The notes under the pieces: generated by a model | Databases searched by the model: none | The model's input: only the letters and a program-made list of their open reading frames with translations | What the model was told of the DNA's origin: nothing | Program-made: the position numbers and the translations under genes | Assembly: GCA_001695595.3 (NCBI GenBank) | Contig: MBPM02000123.1 | Coordinates: forward strand, 1-64,000 | DNA length: 64,000 nucleotides | Source of the DNA: Plasmopara viticola | Lineage: Eukaryota > Oomycota > Peronosporomycetes > Peronosporales > Peronosporaceae | Direction: 5' to 3' | In this document: one piece after another, positions 13,034 through 24,605 of the stretch | Layout: every line of letters starts with the position of its first letter | Position numbering within the stretch: position 1 is the stretch's first letter

Positions 13034-14540
13034 TTGTTTATGAAGAAAACAGGAGTCCAAAACAAGATAAATGTGCTTTTTTACGACGTTCTGCTCACAC
13101 TGCACCAACTGTTAGTGTACCTACAATGTGCAGCAAAAGAGCAGCGCATGGCACGTGGTCGTCTAAACCACATTGCAGCAAGCAATTGGCAAGAGCCGCG
13201 AAAAAATGACTCTGACGACGTACCAGCCGATAAGCAGACTGACATGCTTGCAAGAAAACTTTTGGAAAAACATGAGTATTTAATGGACTCGATTGTCGAT
13301 ATCCGCCTTGTTCGTACGGCCGAAACATCCGTGGCACTGGTAAAATTTGTTTTAAAGCATTTTGCGAACAAAACCATACGCGACTTTTATGCAGCGCCAA
13401 GTACCTGTCGCCCATCGCATTCTCGTGACGGTGACTTATACGACACGCAAAAACGGCGGCTTGGCGCGCTTAAAGTCTTTCTGTATGATTATCACAATGT
13501 GATCGAGAACAAAACGGATTCTCAATCAGTGTTGTTTTGCTCAGAAAGGACAATTGAAATGCCGATCCATGCGTTTAGCAATGACACAAGCCAGTACACG
13601 AACGAAGCAATGGAAAAGTTGCTTAATCCTGGAAGCACGGGAGATGGATTTGGTACGGTCATATCAAATGGATCAATGAGACTCGAATACCTTAACTCTA
13701 GCGAGCCATCGACTTCAGTTGGAGATGACAAGAAAGCAGTAGAGCCAGGGGCATGTGCAAAAGCATTCCAGAAAAACCATGGCGTCGAATTAGTCGAGAG
13801 ACTGTACAAGGCATCATGTAAAATCAGAGATGCCGGCAGGACACAACCAAAGCAGCAAGCGAAGTACGATCGTAACGACAATTTTGGTCCGCACAACACT
13901 AACCAAGTGATGAAGCCGTCCTTACGAGCGCCAATGAAGCGTTTGATTGATCCAATCAGCCCCACACAAATTGATTGTAGGGCTGTTGAGGCAAATCTGT
14001 TTAAAATTGACGACATCGATGACGCGGTCGATCCAGTAATCGACATTCCTAATGATTTCACAGCTGCCTGCTTATCACAGACCAATCGCAAACGTATCCA
14101 ATCGTCAAATCGAAATCGCCAAACATGCGATGCATGCATCGGATGCAATGATGTGTGCGCTATGAAGGCTTGCTTTTTCTGCGCCGAGAAAGAATATAAT
14201 CTTAGTGTTGCCTTCACGCCCTCTGCAAAGCCAGCTACGCGTCAAGTAACATGGCAGCAACGCACACCATCATCAGTAAAGAGTTCTTTCAGCATTGAGC
14301 GGGAGTTTTCATCTTGTGAGATGAAGCGGCATCGAAGCCAGCGTTCGTGCTGGATTCGCGTAAATGACAGTGTTTTTGACGTGACAAGTTTGCTTGAGAT
14401 ACACCCGGTGAAGCGTACATACTTTTGGAGGCTGCCAAGCATGGCGGAGATTGCGGTTTAGTCCTGAGAGATTACCTGCCTGATGCACTGAAAACGCTGA
14501 TGCAGTATCGGCTAGGCCGGTACTATCAATGCATAACATC
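13034..14540 (+). CDS. Low-complexity protein with Cys-rich cluster and C-terminal cytochrome-b5-like domain (one frameshift)
   Basis: A 475-codon frame, preceded by a possible acceptor (ATGTAG at about 12999), runs through a helical N-terminus and a long polar region. Next comes a Cys cluster (TCDACIGCNDVCAMKACFFC, about residues 378-397). The end is SCWIRVNDSVFDVTSLLEIHP, the entry of a cytochrome-b5-like heme fold. The frame is lost right after HP, where the family has HPGG. In the +1 frame the domain continues (EAYILLEAAKHGGDCG) to a stop near 14543. One missing G in CACCCGG explains this. The N-terminal part may be the continuation of the RME-8-like gene, because no clear gene boundary separates them. 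Function is unknown. The heme-binding assignment rests on the DVT..L..HP and H-GGDC pattern. Confidence 0.55.
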
Positions 14541-14629
14541 GTGAGATGTTATCAGTAATTTCCGTACATGCATTTTTGCAAGCCCATGTACTGAGATTAC
14601 ATCATGCCGATACCCATGCTTAGAATTGA

Positions 14630-16405
14630 TCACTTGCTCGCCTTTAGTTTTTGCAGGCAACGTAGGGTCGTCTTCACCATAATAGACGTCGATTGGGTGA
14701 CAATTGCTTCAAGAGTTTCCACATGACCAGCACAGTGCTCTGGGTACTTCGAAATTAGCGTAAAAATAACAGTGGCAAATTTAAGCGATCCCCGACTTGC
14801 CCAGTTCCTGGACGTTCTAAAACGGTCTCGCATGCTCCAATAAATCGTTCTACTGTCAATGGGGAGAGTGTTGACTTGGTACTGAGAATATTTTGAAAAA
14901 CGAAGAGTGCTGATTCATTTGAAAGCAAATGCGGACACAAAGGATTGGCGTTTTCATTGGTAATCAATGCTTCCAGACTTTTACTCAAAAATCCATCCAG
15001 CTGATCTGCTGGAACTGCATTAGGGTTACGCAAAATTCGCGTGATGGCTTCTGCTTGCGGAGGGCCAACAACATAGTTAGAATCGTCATTTTTGCCTCCG
15101 ACTAACAGAGGGAGTAGGAGTGATTCCACAAGAACTCCAGGATAACGAGAACCAAAGCAAAATGCAGTCTGAAGAAGCACGCGAGAAATAACAGATTCGG
15201 CTGTTCGGATCTTCGGTAAGATGCTGGTTTCAAGGAAGATAGCTGCGTACCGCGAGCTCCAATTGGAGTCAACAACGACACTGCCAGTAAAATGAGCAGT
15301 ATTAGACTCGTAACATTGCCATCTTTATAGCAATTCTTACCAAGTAATTTGATATAAAGCTTCATCATTGGTCGAGTCTACATGAAGCATCTTGCATAGA
15401 TACTGAAAGCTGCGCTCGTTAGCTGCGTATGTCGTATGGACGTCGTTGACAACTTCCGCCAACAAATCAAAGGAACGTGAAGCAATGTCATTTACTGCAG
15501 CAGTGTCTTCAGAATACACGAGCTGGGCAAGCTGCTTGGCCAGGCTAGACGCACGATCCTCCATCTAGCACGAAAGAAGAAGTGAATAAAACAATCTAGA
15601 TTTTTACAACAGGTAGTCATCATCAAGAAAACCTCTTTCGATATTAGCGGTCGTTCTGGTGTTGTCACTTCACATTCTATGGAACTTGGAGGATGTTCAC
15701 TCGATCCCTGCTCAGAACCTCGCATAGATACCTGGTCCATGACAGCCTCACCCTTGAGCGCTTATTTGATCGTGATAAGGCTATCTTTGCAGGCCACAAA
15801 CCACGAAATGCCACTACTTTGTTAACTCCTTCGTCTTCCATATCGTGTGTGGGAAACTCCACACGATTTAATATCAACCGCCGCATTCGACGTCGGAACG
15901 CAGCGTCCGTCGGCGTTTGTTCACTCTCCTTCTTATCTGCATCTTCTTGTAGCACCAATTTTGCTAGCGATAGGCATACGGCATCAATCTCGCGACGTCG
16001 CGGCATTGCTGTCACTTGTAGAAAGGCACGAGCGAGACCTACAGCCGCGCCTGCGTTAGAGATGCCCCACTCGCCAACGCACTCCATATTTCACGCTGTG
16101 CTCGCAAACTAAGCTGCTCCAGGCGAATCCCGAATTCTGCAGCCAATGTGTCCTCATTACCATCTCTCCTTTCTCATCGTCCAGAAGAATGGGCGTGCTG
16201 AGCTTGTGCAGAACGTCGGGAGCTACTTGGCAATGCTCTTTACCAGCACAACATCAGCAAAATTATGCAATCGCCATATAGCAGGAAGTAACTATCGTTG
16301 TACCTTTAAAAACTCGCGCACGCCTGTGGCGCCTTTAGATGTGGCCAAAAAAGCCACATGCTCGATTTCGCCCATCATTTTCGCACGAAAAAAAGTTTAC
16401 GAACA
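14630..16405 (-). CDS. Fanconi anaemia group E (FANCE)-like helical-repeat protein, fragmented
   Basis: Several segments on the minus strand form one helical-repeat protein: GEIEHVAFLATSKGATG near 16400, FLQVTAMPRRREIDAVCLSL (16020-15960), SSLAKQLAQLVYSEDT (15560-15480), FCFGSRYPGVLVESLLLPLL (15160), LTVERFIGACETVLERPG (14860) and SLKFATVIFTLISKYPEH (14790-14735) to a stop at 14630. The last blocks match the C-terminal repeats of FANCE, the Fanconi core-complex subunit that binds FANCD2. An intron 15340-15281 (GTAAGA...GGCAG, 60 bp) fits phase, and another lies about 15640-15565. A one-base shift near 14790 falls in a run of four G and another near 15765 in coding sequence. The family call rests on the C-terminal half. 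Confidence 0.55.
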
Positions 16406-16496
16406 TTTGTAAATATTATGAATAATGTATTAACGATCATTTGGGAATATTTGAATAAAGCATTTACCAATTAAAGTTTGTCTACAAAATCCATGC

Positions 16497-18160
16497 TCAA
16501 TTTGCTGTTCGACGGAGGCCATCGAACAAAGACGGGAAGCCAGAGTTGTGCTTAGAGGTAAACTGAATATTCGGCCGAATCAGCAGGTCCGTATTGTGAT
16601 TCCTTGGGCTCCCATTGGCCACTGCTGAGCCGGACAAGGCTGACAAAGCTTTTGGATATGAAGTTGATAACGTACCTGATGCAGATGCCATCTTGCTGCT
16701 ACTGTTCTGTCCTGATGCAATAGGCGACTTTTTAGGGAGCTCGTGCCGTAAAGGACATGCGCCTCCTTTAGGACAATACCCATTCGTGAAAGCTTTGCAA
16801 AGGTCCGCTGTGGCACTCACTTTTACGTGGCGGTATTTACAACTTTCTCGAGTGCAAGCTCCACGTAAGAACATTTTGCAGTCCGGAACTTTATTCTGTA
16901 GTGCCACAAACAAAACACACCGCAATTGGCAGTCAACACCACAAGTCTCGCTACCGGAGCGTGCTCGCACCACAATACGAGTACATGTCAGCAAATTTGA
17001 TTGGGCTACCCACCTCATCATGCTGATGCGACAGCAGGCACTTAGAGTCCTTGCATAAATTTTTTAAAAACTTTCGGCACATTCTCACGCGCCGACTGTC
17101 GTGGATAAATCTGCATTTATCTTTCTTTTTGCAGTAGCCTGTTTCAGCATATTATGCACATGTCGAGGAACAACATATACTAAACAATGTCAGCACTCTA
17201 CTGCAGCACAGTGAGACTAGATACTTGCCGAATCGGTGGAAAAAGGAGCAGTACTCTGTGCGGATTTGAGAAACATATTTCGTTTGAAACTGTTTGCTTC
17301 GAGCACGTTGCACGGTGGCTTTTGCTCGGATGAGGCTAGAGCACAAATGATTCAAAAATAAAGTAGCACTAACGCAATTCAAAATATACTTACGCAGCAC
17401 GAGCAGCCCCGTTCGATGAAGTGATGCCCACCAACCTTTGCCTGTATGTGTTGCTTTCCTTGCGCTCTTCTGTAGAGCAACGTTTTAGCACCTTTCCTCC
17501 GTTCGCAACTAAATACTTCACGCCACCAATATGAACGGATTCTGAATAGATGCACATTTAAATAGCAAGCAAGGCGATCAAAGCAATACCAAAGTTTTAG
17601 CAAAGCGTCCAACTTACTACTCTTCGAATTGGACACTGGTACAGGCTTTGCAGAGGCAATGGCTTGTGGTACGTTCGGTCCTGTCGGCTTCTTCATTCCC
17701 GCTCGAACGAGACTGAATCCACCCTTTGCCTTGGCGTACTCACCGTCTTCCAAGCGCAGTACTCGCAACTGAATGCTCTTTCTTTTATTAGCCGCCAGTT
17801 TTACCTGTCGAAAACAGCACTTCTTAAGTCAAATGACATTCGCTCTAGTTTCTGAGAGTCACGCACCGGCCTCTTTCGCGTCTTGTTCATCGACACAGAC
17901 GATACTTCTCTACTTGGCGCATTGTCGCGCCTCCAAACCTTATTTATGCTTCCACCAGCGACAGAACTTGGATTAGTGGGCGCATTAAGACCAGAGAATC
18001 GATTCCACGAGCGATTGACTGGTCCAGAAACAGCCTGATAGCGACCATAATTAGCCTGTTTAAAATGACGGTTTGACGTCTTGGGCAATGCACTCTGTTG
18101 TTTGGCCTCCAGTAAGTTCTTCATCGCTTGAATCTTGGCGCGCAACGTCGCTTCTTCCAT
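16497..18160 (-). CDS. ZC3H3-like CCCH zinc-finger protein (multi-exon)
   Basis: The start at 18160 gives MEEATLRAKIQAMKNLLEA, a polar region, then two short motifs typical of ZC3H3-type proteins (LRVLRLEDGEYAKAKGG at about 17765 and HIGGVKYLVANGGKVLKR at about 17530). Four CCCH fingers follow: EYCSFFHRFG continuing across an intron to YCKKKDKCRFIH, MCRKFLKNLCKDSKCLLSH, DCKMFLRGACTRESCKYRH, and LCKAFTNGYCPKGGACPLRH. Introns are visible at about 17820-17780, 17607-17527, 17230-17145 and 17013-16896 (GTGGGT...CTACAG). ZC3H3/SMICL relatives bind RNA and work with the 3'-end processing and mRNA export machinery. Divergent from the syntaxin gene with 88 bp between start codons. Confidence 0.75.
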
Positions 18161-18248
18161 TGCACTCGCGTTCCGATTCCAACTCTTTTTCTGAACTGTG
18201 CTGCTCCCACACCTTAAGTACGAGTTTGCTTTACCAAACTCCCATACT
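18161..18248. promoter_or_regulatory. Bidirectional promoter between ZC3H3-like and syntaxin-like genes
   Basis: The start codons of the two divergent genes are only 88 bp apart, so both must share this interval or reach into each other for promoter elements. No clear TATA box or oomycete initiator consensus is visible. Inferred from gene arrangement alone. Confidence 0.4.
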
Positions 18249-19621
18249 ATGGACCGAACGAGCGACTTCGTCGGCATTACGGTGCTGTTCGAGACAGGCC
18301 AAGTGCGAGCGCGCACGTACCGTCCGATTTCCCGCGACGCGCGCCTGGCTCAGCAGATCTCGGACCAGCTGCGGCAGCAAGAGCTGTGTTTACGTGACCT
18401 GCAGGAGCTCGTGGGCAAGAAGTCTATTATCGGGGACGACCCCAGCGCACGGATTGCAACGTTGACTGATGTGCTCAAGAAAGAATTAGGTGCTGCCGAG
18501 CGAAACATTCACATGTTTCAGCAAAATGTGAATACAAAACATGGACGCCACCAGCAGCATCACCAAGCGCATTTTACAATTGTTTGTCAGTGTCTTAAGT
18601 CGCGCTGCGCAAAAAGCGTGCAAGCCTTTCACGTAAGCAATATTTTATGTGTAGTGGGCTGGAAAGACGATACTAACTAGCTAGTGATTGGACGTTTCGT
18701 GTGTAGCAAGCCTTGCAGCAGCATACTGCTGCTATTCGCGAGCGTAGCTCAAGGCGCAGCAAGTTTTCACACGGAGGAGGCAATCCCATGGTACATATCA
18801 ACGCGCCGTTATTTTCGCGCACAAGTACAACGACGCTCAATGGTCATCAAGTACTCCCAACGAACAATGGAGTTCCTTTACAGCCGTTGCAAGATCGGCC
18901 GCCTAAACAATATACCGCTGGAGGTGATGTTCAGGCCCCACCACCCTCTGCGCCAAGTACGCAAAGTAACACCAATGCTCCTCATGGGCTTTTGCTGGTT
19001 ACAGCTGTCTGACTATAAATTTCCGTTTTGGTGAACTTTAATAAAGATACTGCATCGATATTAAGTCCGCCGAGTCCTCAGGCGGGGCTTCGTCGTCGCG
19101 CTAATCTCGGAGCAAGTCCGTTTATGCAACATCGCCCAACACCTCAGTGGGGTGGTGCAGGGACGCAATTGCAAGAGTACCGCCCTCGTGAAGATGCCCA
19201 GACAAGGTACGATAATGCAACGCAAGTGGAAAGCACAATTGTGGAGGTATGTCGATTTGCGAAATTAGGTGAAAGTTTTTTACTGCTTTATTGACTTTGA
19301 TTGCGCATGTGTCTATTCAACTTGATGTAGATAACAGGCATGTACACACGAATGGCGACTATGGTTGCTGAGCAAGGAGAGGTGATCTCGCGCATCGATG
19401 ACGACATGAATATAGCGTACGTGGCTATGAGGTGTTCGCAGTGTGTGCAAATTTTCTGATGTGGCTTTACACTGTTAATTTTTTACAGTCAGACCAACGT
19501 GGAAGCCGCGTACGATGAACTGCTCAAGCTCTTTAAGATGGTGCAGGGCAATCGGTCTTTAATCCTGAAGATTTTCCTCGTGCTTATCCTCGTCATATTT
19601 TTCTTCGTCGTCGTCTTTTAA
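18249..19621 (+). CDS. Syntaxin-5/Sed5-like Qa-SNARE
   Basis: Four exons: 18249-18632, 18707-19246, 19331-19416 and 19489-19621, each intron GT...AG and in phase. Exon 1 starts MDRTSDF, the N-terminus of Sed5/STX5 relatives, followed by Habc helices. Exon 2 holds QQHTAAIRERSSRRSKFS, a Pro/Gln-rich linker and RYDNATQVESTIVE. Exons 3-4 carry the SNARE motif (MATMVAEQGEVISRIDDDM, then QTNVEAAYDELLKLFKMVQ) and a C-terminal membrane anchor rich in Ile, Leu, Phe and Val. STX5 drives ER-Golgi and intra-Golgi fusion. Two in-frame stops at 19010-19018 in the variable linker suggest a missed small intron or a local error, since the frame resumes unchanged afterwards. Confidence 0.85.
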
Positions 19622-19794
19622 GTACAGGTTAGAGACCGTCTAGCAATAATACAACTTTTAGAGCCATTCTGATATTTCGCTGTAACGGTTGCTGCAAACT
19701 AGCCAATCAGGCACCTTGACTAGCTATCGTGCACTGCAAGTGAGCCATTTAAAAACCAGCAGTCAAACCGCGCAAGAGCTTGAGGCAGGGGCCA

Positions 19795-20744
19795 ATGTTG
19801 GCTAAGGCCATAATGTCTGGGCTTCCAATGGGCAATTTAGACGACCGCATGGGATTGTGGATCACGTACTGCGCTTTCTTTTCTAGCGGAGCAAGCTCCG
19901 TTGCCATGTGGAGCTGCATTACGTTGTGTTTGTCTCTCTTTGACGACAAATACCCAGAAGATCGCGTGAAATTTGTCTTTCCCGTCGTCAACATGTCTAC
20001 GCTTCTGATTGTTTGCTTGTATATGGTCATGGCGGGGCGGCAACAACGTTTGGGTGTCAGGATGCACGGATCTCTGGCCACATATGCCTTTTTCATTTTA
20101 ATGTTCCTGCTTGTCAACGTGATCGCATTGCACCATGACGTGGGATATCCACTGACATTGTTTGCGCTTATGTGTTCGACTGTCTCGTCAGCGGTTATGC
20201 AGTCGTCTATTTACGGACTGGGAGGAGTGTTCGGCCCCATGTTTATTCAAGCCATTGAAGGCGGTAAAGGCTTTGGTGCCGTTCTGATATCCGTAGTGAG
20301 AATTGTCCTCAAATGGTGCTTGGAGGGTGCTGCTACCAGTGACAAAATAGATTCTGACCAGCTTAAGTACAATGCTAAGTTGACGGTAGGTGTACTTTTT
20401 GGAGTGGCGCTGCTCGTTGTCACCATAACGTGGGTGTCGTATTGGGCTCTGCTTCGTACAAGATTTGCTCAGCCGTTGCTGATCGAGTATGCACTGGTTC
20501 AACATGAGACGCCATTAATTTCGGCATTGTCACCTCTTTCCAGTCCTTTAAGCCCAGTCAGACGATCACATGCGTTCTTTAGGGCGGATGAACAGAGTCC
20601 TCTATTAGCAAGCAAAAAGTACGATAAAGGCACGCTGGTTATTCTCGAACACGACGCGAACGACGAGGAAAACGCCTTTGAGATTGGCGAGGAAGCGGAG
20701 AACCATGCTGCCGCCGCGACAGTCATAAACGTGCTGCACACCGC
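19795..20744 (+). pseudogene. Equilibrative nucleoside transporter (ENT/SLC29), N-terminal half, cut by the Polinton arm
   Basis: From an ATG at 19795, DDRMGLWITYCAFFSSGAS opens six hydrophobic segments. TM4-5 has the ENT-like LMCSTVSSAVMQSSIYGLGG run with FGP, and TM6 is followed by a 90-residue polar central loop. ENT transporters have 11 segments, so TM7-11 are missing. The frame runs on for 11 codons into Polinton DNA and stops at 20778. Sequence from 20745 is shared with the Polinton major capsid gene at 38347, so this is a true junction inside the gene. The C-terminal half is not found elsewhere in the window. Upstream the gene lies about 170 bp after the syntaxin gene. Confidence 0.75.
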
Positions 20745-21547
20745 TTCCAGTAATGGTATCAAGTGCGGCCCCAGGTAATCCAAATGCAGGGAAACTTACA
20801 ACTGGCGGAGCTGGCTCACTTCGAGTAGCTTTCGGCGTTATGTCCAACAACATTACACAGATCTCTACTTCTGGTCAAATCTTCCCATTTACAACGACTC
20901 GTTTATATATCCCTTTCTACGATATCGCTAATCAAAGTCAAATTGTTGTTAAACCTGTTAAGAAAGTCAATTACCTCGATTGCTACGCACAGTATTTCAA
21001 ATCAAAAGCAGGTACTGGTCAACAAAACTCTCAGCAAAACGCTCCGTTTAGCTTTCAATTATCTTCAAGCTTAAAGAATATCAAATACATTGCTCTGATT
21101 CCATATAGTGAAACAAGCAGTGGTCATTTCGTAAGCGCAACGAATATTGAACAATTCCAATCCCCATTTGACAGTGCTCCATGGACTTGTCAGCCAGGAG
21201 TAAGCATTCGCAATTTCCAAGTAATGGTTGGCAATGAAAATGTATTCAACAAAACGCATGATTACTCATTTGAATCGTTCCAAGACGAAGTCAAGAAGCT
21301 CAGAGCTATTAATGGAGCGCTATCGCATGAGATTAGCAACGGTTCATTTGATTCCTACAAATGGGATGTTGGTCAGCGTGTTCTAATTGCAGACTGCTCT
21401 CGATTAACGAATCCAGATGTGCCTCAATCTATCCTTGTCTCCGGCACCAATACTTGCAGTCAAGGAATGAATTGTCTAATTCTCGTTGTTTACGGTCGAT
21501 CTATGTCTATTGATCGTTTAACCGGTGAAGTGGTTGAATATGAGTAG
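20745..21547 (+). pseudogene. Polinton major capsid protein, C-terminal fragment
   Basis: Open from the junction to a TAG at 21547, about 264 codons, matching residues from MVSSAAPGNPNAGK to the C-terminal DRLTGEVVEYE of the fuller copy at 39318-37578. The N-terminal jelly roll is absent because of the break at 20745, so it cannot make a capsid subunit. Unlike the other copy it keeps the 11-residue stretch after CQPG, so it preserves the ancestral sequence there. Convergent with the fibre gene. Confidence 0.85.
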
Positions 21548-21862
21548 ATTGGAGCGAGCTCCAGAGTGGGCGCCCGTAGGGCCCCAGGGGACCTTCGGTC
21601 CTCCACCATTGGCTCGCGGAGTGAACTCCCTCGCCGTACGAACGAAGTTCGAAGGGTCTTTGCCCGCCGAACAAGTTCGCCTGGTTTTCAGACCAGTCAG
21701 GCTATTGGTGTCCGTCAGCCGGCAAAAAAAAAGCATTTTTTTTGTTGACATCCGAACGAACCGCAATCGAAGATTGCTCGGCTACCTCCGGTAGCTACAG
21801 TTCGAAAGGTCTTTGACCGTCGAACAAGTTCGAGCGGTCGTCAGACCGAAATCTATTGAGCT
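21548..21862. promoter_or_regulatory. Hairpin-rich spacer between convergent capsid and fibre genes, copy 1
   Basis: About 300 bp, much richer in G+C than the flanking genes and packed with short perfect inverted repeats: GGACCTTCGGTCC (TTCG loop), GGGGCCC, GGGCGCCC, GAACGAAGTTC, CTGGTTTTCAGACCAG, and GGTCTTTGACC followed by CGGTCGTCAGACCG. It sits between two 3' ends, so a role as bidirectional terminator or RNA-processing signal is plausible. It is kept nearly unchanged in copy 2 (37263-37577). A frame of 89-127 codons crosses it in both copies, but its content is dominated by the palindromes. Confidence 0.6.
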
Positions 21863-24555
21863 TTACTCAAAATTATGCTTCAGCTCCATCTCAAGTTGCT
21901 TCACTTGATTGAGTAATTTTTTTATCATGCAGAAGTTTATCGCTGTAATTTTACTATAATCAATGTTCATCTGATATCCTTCTATGTCATCTTCATCCAC
22001 TTTCTTCAAGTTTTCATTCGGTGTCATTGATAGTAAGTTTATGTATCCAGCTGCATACAATTCTTGACTGATGAAACCAATCTTTGGGATAGTTTCATCT
22101 GATCCTTTGTATCGATATTCAAAGATACTTAGATCATAGAATTTATCGCAATAAACAGGGTCTAATTGTTTAATAATGTCTTTGCAACGACGATCAGATG
22201 TACAGTAGATTGAACTGCATTGAATTGGTCCACCAAATGTAGCTGCAACACTTACTGTTACTGGACCTAATTGAGATGTTGTATATGCTGTACTACTACC
22301 TTGTGCATATAATTGTCCACCTACATTAAAAGTATTACTTACCGTTCCTGATACGCTTAACATAGCTGATGGAGAAGTAGTTCCAATTCCTAATCGACCA
22401 TTTGTATCTAAAATCATCTTAGTTGAGTTATTGACTCCGAATCGCAAATCATTGTTAGTCAAATTGCCCATCCAAGTTGCATTAGTAGATGTTGTATTCG
22501 GTCCAGAGTTAATTTCAATACAAAAATCAATTGGCGATACATTATTCGATTGAAGGTCTAATACTTTCTGGTAGGAACCATCAACATAGTTTGCACTTCC
22601 AAAAGCAGTTACTGCAGCAGCAGCTATAGCATTAACTGCTAATGCTCCAGTTGATAACATTCTACATGTTTCTGATACATTGTTTGTAGCAGATTGTGTA
22701 AAAAATACTAGGTCACCAGCAGCTGCAGCAGTACGTTGAGATAAAATTACACCATGAGGCATACCATCTACATTACTATTTCTTAATGCAATCGCAGCTG
22801 AATTGTACTGTCCATTTGTATTTACTGTTGATAACATATTTAAGCCATAATTACTTGCATTAGTAGTGCCGGTAGGTTGGGTAGCATCTGATGATGTAAA
22901 ATTAACTTTACCAACATTCGTTAAATTTCTACTTGCATCTAATACTAATGCTTTTGAAGCTTCTGCTGTTCCTAGGCCCATAGTTAAATCTAAGTAGTTA
23001 AGCTCTGTTGCATTTGATGTAATTAATGTACCACCAAGCTTTAATCCAACAGTAGCTGCATTATGATTTAAAATATCAATATTATTAACACTATCACATT
23101 GCAATCGTCTTGTATTGTTTGAATTTAAGAAGAAACTATGGTTTGTAAAAGAACCAATATCTTGAGCACCACCACTATTTTGTATGGTTAAGCGAAAGGT
23201 ACTCGTTGAGGTTGTATTACTGATTGAAAGTGGAGTAGCGCCATTTGTAATTGTCAATGACGTAGGTAGCGTTAAATCTCCTGTAGATGTAATATTTGGT
23301 TGAGCTGCTGTTTGTAAAGTTTTTGCAATAGAAGTAGCGCTTAATGATGAGATACCAGAGCCAGCGCCCGTTGAGCTAATTGTCATTCTTCCTGTATTAC
23401 TTGTTTGAAAGACTAAATTGTTTGCTGTAGATGTTCCAAAATAAGCATCCCCATTGTTAAAATGAAACAGAGCACATGTTGAAGTCCATTTATAGATCTA
23501 AACGATTGCCCATTAGCAGTTAAAGTAGCGGTTACTAATCCTGCCGTATTCAATGATGTTAAAGTTCCAATCGATGTAATATTTGGTTGTGCTGCTGTTT
23601 GAAGTGTCCCAGTAATTGATGTAGCCGTAAGAGTCGCTAACGTTCCAATCGATGTAATATTTGGCTGAGCAGCTGTTTGAAGTGTTCCAAAAGTTGATGT
23701 AGCCGTAAGGGTCGCTAAAGTTCCAATCGATGTAATATTGGGCTGAGCGGCTGTTTGAAGTGTTCCATATAAAGTTGAAGCGGATATATTAGTAGCTGTC
23801 AATGTGTTATTAACAGCTACATTTCCATTCGTTAATACTGACATTTGCACAGTTCCATTATTTGATGCAAAAGTCAATGGATGATTTGAAAACGTTTGAA
23901 GACAACATTGAGTTCCATCGAAGCACTGCTGATAAATAACTGTTCCATCAGTGATTTAATACAATGAGTTTGTTAATGCTGTCGATCCGATAATATCTAA
24001 TTGTTTAGCTGGAGATGTGTTATTAATGCCTACGAAACCAGTGGATCCTATCATTATTTTTCTATTCCCATTTGTTCTCAAATGAAACTTATTCGCTGTT
24101 GTACTGCCAAATGTCTGATCTCCAGATACAATATCAACAGATAATGAGCACGGGCCACTCGACAGGGAGTTATTACAAGTTATAGGGGTAGATCCACTAA
24201 TTTTGAGTGTTGATGAAATTGTTCCCAGTGATGTAGTGTTAGGCTGTGCAGCTGTTTGAAGAGTTCCTGTTAATTGTGATGCTGAGAGATTATTAATGTT
24301 CGCGATGTCTCTGGTAGAGTCAACCGCAATCAATTTCCCAGCGGAAGCTGTTCCTGGTGTAATACCCGACAGCACACTCAAATCAATCATTGTTCCATTT
24401 TGATAGATATTTCCAGTGATGTACAAATCCGAAGTGTAATTCACCCCATTTCTTTTGTTATATCGCAAATCGCCAATACTAATAGTCAAGTAATCCAATG
24501 AGCCGATATAGTCTGATGGATTGTATAAGGATGGAATATAATTAGGTGGTAGCAT
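21863..24555 (-). pseudogene. Tail-fibre-like protein with peptidase S74 chaperone domain, broken
   Basis: One gene of about 900 codons in three pieces. The start at 24555 (MLPPNYIPSLYNPSD) has a TATATAAAGG box just upstream. The body carries five or more copies of GTLQTAAQPNITSIG, a motif common in fibre proteins of phages, Polintons and giant viruses. The C-terminus has TSDRRCKDI, KIGFISQEL and NIDYSKI, the S74 intramolecular chaperone that self-cleaves after trimer assembly. Two lesions: an in-frame TAA at about 23957, with the frame continuing unchanged, and a one-base shift near 23470. The genuine terminator is also TAA. Divergent from the ATPase, convergent with the capsid gene. It likely forms a vertex fibre for attachment. 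Confidence 0.85.
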
Positions 24556-24605
24556 TTTGTAAAACGATCCTTTATATAATATAACAGATAGATTTGTCAT
24601 GCAAG
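24556..24605. promoter_or_regulatory. Shared promoter between divergent fibre and ATPase genes
   Basis: The 50 bp between the two start codons contain TTTATATAATATAA, which reads as a TATA-like box in both directions (TATATAAAGG on the minus strand). The same arrangement occurs between the capsid and protease genes at 39319-39378. Inferred from position and composition. Confidence 0.45.

Larger units (their letters stand above)
20745..22225. repeat. Inverted duplicated block, copy 1 (1481 bp)
   Basis: Reverse complement of 36900-38347. It spans the capsid C-terminal two-thirds, the hairpin-rich spacer and the fibre C-terminus. The 33-bp length difference equals one in-frame deletion in the capsid gene of copy 2. 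Substitutions are sparse (about 2 percent by eye). Copy 1 ends at a microhomology word (ATTCAATG) shared with the sequence flanking copy 2. Confidence 0.9.
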
